Shown here in pieces: positions 55,481 through 64,000 of a DNA stretch of 64,000 nt (position 1 is its first letter; each line of letters starts with the position of its first letter). This DNA comes from Tipula vernalis (taxonomy: Eukaryota; Arthropoda; Insecta; Diptera; Tipulidae), in the NCBI GenBank assembly GCA_958295665.1, contig OY282558.1:352885034-352949033 (forward strand), in the 5' to 3' direction. Under the pieces are notes generated by a model. The model saw only the letters and a program-made list of their open reading frames with translations. It made no database searches and had not been told where the DNA came from. The position numbers and the translations under genes are program-made.

Positions 55481-55905
55481 TTTGGAGAACACGTCCGTAC
55501 AGCGAGGGAAGAGCGGGAAGGCGACCTCATTCAAATCACGATGTCCGTTTCACACAAAACGGCGGAGATATTCAAGGGCTACAACTACAGAGTCAACTGG
55601 ATGTTTGGCAGTGTACACTGCCACCCAAAGAAGGAGGGGGGGGGGGGGGGAGAGGGTGAATACAGTCAAGGGGAGAGTGGCGGAGCCGAATCTGCCCGGC
55701 ACGTCAAGGGCAGCTTTGGATGAGAACGCGAGCCGCAGTGATGGGATCACTGGGGCGGTGGAGGCCAGAAGACCTGGCACCTCCGGAACAGGGAGACCGG
55801 CCAAACCAGGCCGAGGAAAGGGCGGGAAGAGCCATGGGCTAACCACTAGAGGAAGGGTGGTACAGCAACCAAGCAAACCAGGCTCTCCGGAGCCTAAGAT
55901 ATAAA
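55481..55905 (+). pseudogene. LINE ORF1, C-terminal part
   Basis: The frame with SHKTAEIFKGYNYRVNWMFG continues the DUF4780 fold (usual pattern R-F-G near the end). A G-run at 55,635-55,652 destroys the frame. A 140-codon alternate frame ends in Arg/Gly/Pro-rich sequence (RPGTSGTGRPAKPGRGKGGK), the typical basic tail of these ORF1 proteins, to TAA 55,904. Confidence 0.7.
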
Positions 55906-55918
55906 AAAAAATACACAT

Positions 55919-57175
55919 CATGGTGATACACACCAAACCTGCAACAATAACGAATCTGAGATTCGTGCAGATTAATCTGCATCGATCGAAGATGCCTACA
56001 AACAATCTAAACCGTCTTTTTAGGATCAAGGACAGGGATATAGCGCTCATACAGGAGCCTTGAACCAACAATGGGAAGATTAAAGGTTTTGCAGCCAATA
56101 CAGGTAAGCTAGTCTACGACACGGCTGCAGATAGGCTGAGGACAGCAATTCTCTGTCGCTCAAGGCACAATATATTCTCTATTAACCAATTTATTTCTAG
56201 GGACATTACGGCTGTTTCAATAGAAATACCCTAACCAAAAGGAGGCAGGAGGGTGATTAACATCGCTTCTGCATACTTTCCCGGGGATGAAAATGACCCC
56301 CTCCAGAATTGATACAAAGCTTCGTGAATTATTGCACGATTTATAACCAAAAATTCCTCATTGGTTACGACGCTAATGCACACCACATGGTATGGGGAAG
56401 CAGCAACATCAATTTAAGAGTGAGCAACTTGTTGAATTCTGTCTTAGTAACAACTTAGCAGTTAACAATAAAGGGAGTGATGCGATCTTTGTGACTGCGG
56501 TTAGGAGAGAGATACTGGATCTTACCCTGTCAGACATGGGTACCTCCAGTGCAATTCTCGACTGGTATGTGTCCAAGGAAGCATCCCTCTCAGATCATAT
56601 GTACATAAGGTTTGATATAAATATCCCTTCGAGACAAGAGTTGATGGTAAGGATACCAAAACGCACCAACTGGCCAGTCTATAACGACAGACTTTTGAAT
56701 AACTTAGCTGGTCTACAGACCACGATAAACTCTGTCGAAGATCTCGACAGAGTTGCAAATGACGTTACAGAGGCAATAATTAATGCCTACCATTAAAGCT
56801 CACCCCTGGTGCGTATTAGAGGCACAAGGAATGTTCCTTGGTAGAACCAAAATTGGGAAAACATGAGACGGAATGTCCGTAAACTTTCTAATAGGGCTAA
56901 GAGGGCGAATGATTGGACTACCTATCAGAATTCCCTTACCCAATACAACATAGCTCCTAGGCAGAGCAAAAGACAAAGCTGGAGAGACTTCTCTAAACAA
57001 ATAGACAAACTACCGATGGCGTGTCGACTCCAGAAGGCACTCTCTTTGGAGCACAGGAATCCCTTGGGATCTGTTAGGAAACCAAGTGGAGAGACAACCA
57101 CAACCAGGAAGGAGACTCTGGAATATTTAGTGAGAGGTAACTTTCCAGATTGTGTAGTACTGTATATATAGAATG
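55919..57175 (+). pseudogene. LINE ORF2, APE-type endonuclease without RT
   Basis: ATG 55,919 opens VIHTKPATITNLRFVQINLH, then ALIQEP (catalytic Glu box, with a stop where Trp is expected). DTAADRLRTAILCRSRHN, RDITAVSIEIP (stop), RRVINIASAYFPGDEND, and in a shifted frame GYDANAHHMVWGS (Asp-Ala-Asn-Ala-His box). IFVTAVRREILDLTLSD (TxxD-L box) and SDHMYIRFDI (SDH box) are in a 134-codon frame (56,392-56,796). The linker to the RT follows (56,863-57,171). All endonuclease active-site boxes are visible, but stops make it inactive, and the RT is missing. Confidence 0.85.
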
Positions 57176-57339
57176 TAAATTGTGGTATAATCAGTCCAGT
57201 CGCCGCGGCCTGATCAGAAGATTGATTTTTTCATAATCATAAGCTCATCAGTTCGAAACTGGATTGAATTCTCTTACAATCTTCAGAACATATTAAAGCT
57301 ATATAAACGTTGAAAGTTGTGCGTTAAGAGTGTGAAACA

Positions 57340-57940
57340 AATCATGATGAAATTAAAACATTCACGGATTCGCGATAAGTAAGTGCACCAGAAGCACTCT
57401 CATACAATCATTAAAGTACCTGTTCAACTTCCTATTGAACAAGACGTATCAATGAATATAACATACTATAAAGGAAGCAACAAGCTGCAGAAAAAGATTA
57501 ACTGTATGGTTCAAAGAACCAGAAGAAGAGAAAAAGATTACCGTATGGTTCAAAGAACCAGAAGATAAGAAAATTAACTGTATGGTTCAAGCTGAATCAA
57601 GAAGATGAAACAGTTAGAACGATATTGTACTCTGATATTCCTAAACATTACGTATTTGGCGAAAAACATAGGAAATGGAAACTGCGACAACGAGGAGTTG
57701 AAAAAACAATTTGCAGAATGTATTCTGTTAGTTTAGGTGCCTGAACGATTTTGCTTAAGATTATTATTGCTTCACATTAGTGGTGCGACTTATTTTGAAG
57801 ATCTTAAAACTGTAAATGGAGTAGTTCATACTACTTTTAAAGAAGCCGCTACTATATGCAATGCGGACTTATAAACAAGGATGATACATGGAAAAATAGT
57901 TTAAATGTAGCCATTTTTTGTACCATGCCGAAACTACTTC
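57340..57940 (+). pseudogene. Helitron helicase-region fragment
   Basis: VHQKHSHTIIKVPVQLPIEQD, TVWFKLNQEDETVRTILYSDI, PKHYVFGEKHRKWKLRQRGV and MYSVSLG follow the order seen between the Rep and helicase domains of Helitron proteins. Then LHISGATYFEDLKTVNGVVH with stops, and DTWKNSLNVAIFCTMPKLLRE. Not the same region as the Helitron at 48.8 kb, so it comes from another copy. It is joined without spacer to LINE sequence at ~57,945. Confidence 0.75.
57488..57603 (+). repeat. Triplicated ~40-bp unit inside Helitron coding sequence
   Basis: Three copies of AAAAAGATTAACTGTATGGTTCAAAG-type units at periods of 39-40 bp. Each corresponds to about 13 codons of the helicase linker (TVWFKEPE). The middle copy lacks one base, shifting the frame. 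Confidence 0.85.
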
Positions 57941-57944
57941 GAGA

Positions 57945-58310
57945 AGTAGCTGGCCTGTTTGTGGAGACTTTTGATATGGTAAATCATTGTATTCTTTTGG
58001 ATAAGCTGAGGAGTATTGATTTTACAGGTTGCATAAATCATAACGTTTTGTGGCTTATTGGTGCTACAGGCGGGTGCCCCACAGGGATCTGTACTTAGGC
58101 CAATTTTATTTTTAATTTATATAAATTTTATTTTTAAACAAAATTGTAAAGGTAAAGTTATTGCATTAGCTGATGATCTAGCGCTTCCATGAAATAGTTG
58201 TGATTATTCATCTGCAGTATCATACATTAAACATGATTTACAAATTCTGACCAATTGGTTCACGGCCCACAAGCTATTATTGAGCTCCAAACTAAAGCAA
58301 TGCTCTTTAA
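57945..58310 (+). pseudogene. LINE RT fragment 1
   Basis: VETFDMVNHCILLDKLRSIDF is the RT motif A region (usual KAFDxVxHxILLxKL). After a deletion GCPTGICT and YINFIFKQNCKGK stand for the motif B tail. VIALADDLALP is motif C (usual ADDTAL), with both catalytic Asp residues present, and YIKHDLQILTNWFTAHKLLLSS the following helix. Jockey/CR1-like. Truncated on both sides. Confidence 0.78.
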
Positions 58311-58469
58311 TTTAAATCACAATACACAGTAGTTCATTTAATAATTACATAGTTTATCCGACGGGTTTTCCGGCGTTACTGATAAAGAGCTGTAGTGTTG
58401 TCATAGTTATCGCAGATGTGGATAATGAGATCGTCGTATACTTATTACTAATTTAGCACTGTTTCAGAA

Positions 58470-58765
58470 TAATTTAATGAACTCCTTAACTTTTAAAGCC
58501 CGAGACGCGGATATTGTAGTTTATACGGATTTTGCTCAAGCTTTTAACAAAATTAACTATAGATTGTTATTAAGAAAGCTCTCCATTTTAAATTATAATA
58601 TCAATCAATTAAACTGGTTACGGCCTTAACTAAACAAATTGCAGAATGTCTGTTTGAAAATTGAAGATATTAATTCAGACTGTTTCAAGGAGTTTTGAGG
58701 CGTTTCAAAATGGAATAGCTTACTAGTTGAAATTTCCAATTTTTTAAATCCTGTTTCCTATAGAG
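58470..58765 (+). pseudogene. LINE RT fragment 2
   Basis: ADIVVYTDFAQAFNKINYRLLLRKL is motif A of a different RT type (DF-KAFDKINH-LLLxKL), followed by LNWLRP, a stop, and KIEDINSDCFKEF where motif B would begin. It duplicates the motif A region already present in fragment 1, so two LINEs contribute here. Confidence 0.7.
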
Positions 58766-58769
58766 AAAT

Positions 58770-61700
58770 ATTTACAAAATTGTTTGGGAATTTTTTGGCT
58801 TAAATTCGAAAATAATCGAAGTTTTAAACCAAATTTCCGCAAACAGACCAAAACTTAAACCAAAGATTTTAGTTTATTTATGTTGCGATTACAACTAAAG
58901 TTTAGTGTTGCTTTTAAAATTAAATGTTTTGTTAAGTTTAGTATTTCATGTGCGTTATTGTGTGTCGTCTTACATTATTTGCGACTAACGATTGATGTTT
59001 CAGCAATTCCTAACTTCACAACATTTTAAACTTCTGAGTCAGCTCTTCATCTTCTACCAACTTGTAGCTAATCTTCAAAGAGCACTGGACCCCTTCCTCC
59101 TGTTTAGTACTTCGAACATTGTGACCATACAATATTAGGAATTGTACGCAATAAAATGCTTGATTTGTGCAACATTCGATAAACGCAAAATTTTTTTTTT
59201 TGTTCAATAATCACGACAATAATTATTGCGAAAAAAATTTCAATTTTTTTTTTTGTGTGATGCCTAATAACCTCCGGTACTGTCTGATGGCCTAACTAGG
59301 TTTTGTATTAAATCAGGTCCATTTACTAAGGGGAATGTTCAAGAGTACACAAGGCAATAACCAACTGATTAGTTCAAGATTTCGAGATTTTTGAGCAGTA
59401 CCGAATTTTGTGAGTGACTTATTCATCGAATTTAGGTTCGATGCTTAATTAAACTATTTGCATGCGTTCTGTTAGGGTTATTACCGGCAATGTGACCTAA
59501 ATTTTTGGCAACGCTGATGATTTAACCTTACTCACTTTAAAATAAAATTGTCAAAATATATTTCGTAAATACTCATACCATATTTTTTTACCTGGGCATA
59601 AAAATTTTAAAAATAAATTTCAAATCCGATAACCCAACGAAATCTATTAGGTAATTGAAAACTAACAATTTAATTAAATTGAAACGTCGAAAAAATTCAA
59701 GAAAATAAATTGCCAGCTTTCCATTTTTTCCAGCTTTAAATTTTTGTTTTCCCATTTTGTAAAAGACGGTTTGGAAACAACATAACGATAAGGAGAACAA
59801 TCGCATTGCATCGGATTGTTTATTTTCCAGATTTCATTATAAAAATAAGGTTTAATTTTCATTTTCAGCAAACATTTTTTTCTATACATAAATAAAGCAC
59901 AGGTTATAGGCGGTGCCTACATTTTTCAAATCTATTCGACTCTAGAAAACGACAAGAACGATAAGAAAATACACGTAATTATATTTTTGTTGTTTCCGCA
60001 ACAACAACAACAACGAAAACAACCCATTGTTTGATTATGCTTTTAGAAAATTAAAAACAAAAATTGATTCTCTCTGTACAAGTTGAAGCGAATATATAAC
60101 CAAGTGTACTAAACGTATTTCCAATTTCAACCATTTAGGAAGGAAATCGAAAGGCATCGTCGGATGTTACGAAACTTGAGTTTTTTTTGCTGCTTCTTTG
60201 TTTATGCAAATGAATCTCCTCAATATTGTTTATTATTTGTATTGTATAGAAAACAGCAGCAGAGCGACTATACAAAAATAGAAAAACACGACGAAATAGT
60301 AAAATTTTAGCAAAAAACTTAAAAAGGAAAAACTGGTATTTGGGTTAGCAGAATGTAGATTACACTTTTTTTGTTGTGTGTACGCTTTTAGTTTTTGCTT
60401 TTTTTTAATAGAATATCTAAGAGGATGTGGATGTTCTGGTGAAATGGTATTTACGGTACGGGAAGTTTCCCATTTTTTAGTTTGGTTTCTCATACAAACA
60501 AAATATAAAAGTAAACCCAAAGCAAACGACAAAAATTTATAAAATGTAAATAATTTCAAAAGGAAATTTTTTTTTGTATACAATTCAAACATGATTGAAC
60601 TTGAAAAGCCTGTTTTATTTTTAACAATAACCAAACGGTTATATAAACGAGAAAAACTAAAATTTCAATAAAAGGTAGCAAAATAACAAAAATAATAATA
60701 ATAATTGAAGTGGAAATTATTCATTTTATTATTTTTTTTTTTTTTTTATTTCAAAACGTACTTACAGTCGTACATTTTCATTTGACTTACTGAATTTATT
60801 TGATTGTTTGCATTCAATTTCCTCCACTTACCTGCAATAGAAAAAATATAGTATTTTTTAGTAAATCTTGTTTTTATAAAAATATTTTTTAAAATGTAAT
60901 TCTTTGCATTCGGATATTATAATAGTTCCAATATTTTCTAAAGACTTACAGAAAGTGTTTAATTGGAACAACAATTTAACAAAAATATTTCGCTGCAACC
61001 TATGTGGTAGAGAGAATTTTAGCAAAGCTCCACCAATTCAGTTTGTTCCTTTCGAACAAAAATCAATTAGTTTCGAAAACACCATACTACACCAAAATCC
61101 CCTGTTTCCAAAATTCATAACATCTTTCGTCACAAGATTAATAACAAAAATGTTTGACATTTTTGTAAAACAAAAAAGAGATTTATCGTTTTTCCCCGTC
61201 GAAACTCCTTTCTCCCGTAAAAAGGGCGGGCTTGTGAGTGTTTATAGTTTTGTTACTCTAGCATCGTTCCTACCCAAACAAACGGCCTTATATAACTTAA
61301 ATTTGTCGAATTTTTTGATAAAATTCACGTTAAACACAATAAAAATAATGTCATGAATTCGTTTATGTAACTAGTACCTGTTCGTCTTTTGTTGTTGTTT
61401 TATTCCATTTTGTTCTTGCTTTAGCCTTACATAACCACTTCAGAAGCAGCTCATTTCACTAAAAACGGATTTCTTTCAAGAAATCCAAACAGTAGATTTT
61501 AACACAATGGATTTTGATCGAGGATTGTGACCATTGAATTTTAATTTTGATGAATTTAGGCAGCGGTTATCGATAAATAATGAAACTTAGAATTTTGTAA
61601 AGATAGATTTCTCTTTCTCTTTTTTATGGCTAAAACTTTACAGTAAAACCTCTATTTAATTTTGTTAAACAAGAAGAAAGTAAGGACTCGACTGTATTAA

Positions 61701-62130
61701 ATACCTTGATATCAATTTTCTCAACGATTCCTTATGACTAAGAGATTAGATTCAAACCTATTGAATAAACCAATCTGCAAGACTATTTCTCTTAAAGTTA
61801 GATAGATGAAAGCTTTGGTAATAATGCAATACATAAAATCCAGAGACCGTATTTCTTTTTTGTCTGGCAAGGAGTTTAACCGTAAGGCCTTGCTAAATAA
61901 GAAAATGTAGCCAGATAAATCCTATTGAAATGGCCTAACAATTCGCTTTTCGGACAGAATTCGCTTTTTTGTACTTTAAAATAAGTAGGAAATATTCTGA
62001 ATCTTGAAAAAATGTCGTAAGTCAGCCGATAAGACGGAAGCGTTGTTTCTGTGAAAAATTCAAACATACGGCTTTCGTTAAGCTCTATTAGGCTCTCAAA
62101 TGAAAAATCAAAATTTGAAAAACTAAAATA
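58770..62130. other. TE-poor AT-rich stretch
   Basis: No element motif was supported. The longest open frame (60,904-61,356, 150 codons) begins only at TTG and shows no known domain; a CxxC (CNLCGREN) occurs near residue 32 and I do not call it a gene. ACAACA-type simple repeats occur at 59,995-60,025. Confidence 0.45.
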
Positions 62131-63500
62131 ATAACTAAAAATCAAATATTTAATATAAATAAAAATTGAAAGCTCGACGATTGAATTTTAGGTAGAGACA
62201 GTTGTTCGTCTATATCTAATTATTTTACATCATATTTATTATTGAAATTTAAAAGACCAAATTCAAACATTTTAAGTGTGTATTAATTAAAAATAAAAAT
62301 AATTGTAGTTAAATATTAACAACTTAAAAATTGAAAGTCAATTAGACTATAAATATTTAAAATTAAAAATTTATAAAAGCTAAAAATTAAATTATAATTA
62401 GATTAACCCAAAATATTAACAATGGATAATTAAAAAGATAAATATTAAAATTTTGTATTGTTTTAATTTTATAGTTTTCTTTTAATTTTGAATTTATTTC
62501 TATGTAAATTTGTTTTAAATTTTTGATTTTTAATTATTATTTTTATTAATTAAAACTTAATGACAATAAAGACTGATTTTATCAGAACATTCAACGATTT
62601 TCGCAGACGCAGATGTCAAACCAAAATTTCATTTTCTGTTTACCCAAATGCAAAATTTAAACAAAAAATATCATAAAACATAATAAATGTTTGGTGCCTT
62701 TGTATACGTTAGCTTATTATTGCATGCATCGACGATTTAACAGAAAAAAGATGAAACTCCACATCTGCAAAAAAAGCAGACGACGATTTTTGGGTTTGTT
62801 TCTCGGATTTCAATTGATTTTTTTAAGCAGATGATTAATTTTGCTCTTTCTGTCTTTATAGATTTTTCTATGTTGTGTTTCAACTTTCTTGCGCACGCCA
62901 AATGTCGTTGAATGTAAATCAGCTATAGAACTTTTTAAGGAAAATAAATTAAAAATCAAAAATTTATAATAAAACGATAAAATTAATTTAAAAAAAAAAA
63001 TTTAATTTAAAATTATTTACGAATTTAAATACTAAAAAATAAATATTGGGTGATTAAAATTAACAAATATAAAATAACAAATAAATAAGAATACATAAAA
63101 AAAAAATTAAAAAAAAAGAATCTTACATAAAAACAAAAAGTATTAAAAATTAAAAATAAATAATTAATTAAAAATTAAATAAATGATACATTGATCCTAA
63201 ATTAAATATCAGAAAGCAAAACTAGAAATTTATTAAAAATTAAATAAATTAAAAATCAAAAATTATAAATTAAAATTAATAGGAAATTAAAAATGTTTCT
63301 ACTAAATTAAACATTAAACAAAAAATCAAAATTAAACACTAAAATTCAAAGATTAGAATAAGGAAAATTAAAAATAAAATTAAATTTACTGAATCAAAAA
63401 ATTAAAGAAAAAGTAAAAATTGAAAATTGAAAATAAAAAATTAATTAAAAGACATTTAAAAATTTAAACTAAAAACTAAATCGAAAAAAATTGAATATAA
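62131..63500. repeat. A/T low-complexity region
   Basis: Long runs built from AAATTAAAAATTAAA and related words, most extreme from 62,930 to 63,490. No coding capacity. A short more complex island lies at 62,575-62,930. Confidence 0.8.
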
Positions 63501-63738
63501 AAAAGTCACTTATTTTTAAGCTTTAATAAAATGGTAACCTATACCTCATTTTCGGAAAATAAAATATTGCAACAAAAATATGGAAATACTTTTGTCGCAA
63601 TCTAATAATGGGCCCGATTCTGGAATAATAAAATTCATGTTCTGTTATTTTATTTCCGAGCTTCCTATATGAATTTGTATTGAAAAAACAAAAATACAAC
63701 AACACATTACAAAATTGTTGAACTCAGAATCGCGCGCA

Positions 63739-63854
<116 letters not shown>

Positions 63855-63926
63855 CAAAAAAATCGCAGCATAAATATTTCGCAGAGAGAAAAAATGTACG
63901 ATGAAAAAGAGAGAAACATATCGCAT

Positions 63927-64000
63927 TGTTACGTTTTTGCCTTGTCAATCAAGGTTCGTATCACTGGATTGTGAACAATACAAAATCAATTCAATTTTTC
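63927..64000 (-). repeat. Gypsy LTR, cut by the window edge
   Basis: TGTTACGTTTTTGCCTTGTC and the following bases match the start of the LTRs at 5.7, 8.7 and 11.6 kb with a few changes. Whether it is a solo LTR or begins another element cannot be seen. Confidence 0.9.

Larger units (their letters stand above)
53517..57175 (+). mobile_element. Jockey-group LINE with DUF4780-type ORF1, RT missing
   Basis: GC-richer than everything around it. An untranslated leader (53,517-53,896) precedes ORF1 (53,897-55,900, split by an AT-rich insert) and the ORF2 endonuclease (55,919-57,171). The homology ends abruptly before the RT at about 57,175, so the element is 3'-truncated, the reverse of usual LINE truncation; an internal rearrangement or a later deletion is likely. 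Confidence 0.82.

Noticed and set aside
57488..57603. Possible CRISPR or regulatory direct repeat
   Set aside because: The units are contiguous and read as Helitron protein codons.
60904..61356. 150-codon open frame
   Set aside because: Begins at TTG, has no ATG until late, no recognisable domain, and lies in low-complexity surroundings.

Overview
This is eukaryotic, very AT-rich DNA that is almost certainly from an arthropod nuclear genome and most plausibly an insect. The evidence is the set of transposon families: a copia element primed by half of the initiator tRNA-Met, a Gypsy-superfamily element with a SAP-domain Gag, Penelope-like elements, mariner/Tc1/DD41D transposases, hAT elements, a Helitron, and Jockey-type LINEs with a DUF4780 ORF1. 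Species cannot be assigned from the window. I see no complete host gene, rRNA, tRNA or CRISPR array. Nearly every recognisable coding stretch is a transposable-element (TE) gene, and almost all are broken.

Layout. 0-5.3 kb is AT-rich with one probable LINE tail, a (GT)n microsatellite and an (AACC)n/poly(A) tract. 5.3-12.05 kb holds a solo LTR followed by a tandem LTR-body-LTR-body-LTR Gypsy array on the minus strand. Both bodies encode Gag, protease and only the C-terminal end of integrase, so the element cannot supply its own reverse transcriptase. 12.05-18.9 kb holds two Penelope-like copies head to head; the left one is split by a hAT element (8-bp TSD ATCGAAAC), which contains another element (TSD TTCTGAGT), which contains a short-TIR repeat. 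19.8-24.6 kb is a LINE split by a 3.08-kb long-TIR element that itself contains a 1.3-kb DD41D mariner-type element. 25-34 kb has foldback repeats, fragments of LINE, mariner and Penelope, a MITE family, and one possible signal-peptide exon.

34.5-38.9 kb is a full-length but frameshifted copia element with 150-bp LTRs and TSD ATTAT. 41.5-46.3 kb has a perfect hairpin, two mariner remnants, and a Tc1 fragment flanked by inverted arrays of ~160-bp repeats (foldback-like). 48.6-52.0 kb is a non-autonomous hAT (TSD ATAAAAAC) interrupted by a 2.75-kb Helitron. 52.6-53.1 kb is a Penelope RT fragment. 53.5-57.2 kb is a GC-richer LINE with ORF1 and endonuclease but no RT. 57.3-58.8 kb is a patchwork of Helitron and two LINE RT pieces. 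58.8-63.9 kb is low-complexity A/T sequence ending in an (AT)n tract, and a further Gypsy LTR enters at 63,927.

How the parts work together: they do not form a pathway. The window records successive transpositions whose order can be read from nesting and target-site duplications. The only long open element gene is the first Gypsy Gag-Pro-IN-tail ORF. Coordinates of degraded elements are approximate unless a TSD or LTR edge is given.
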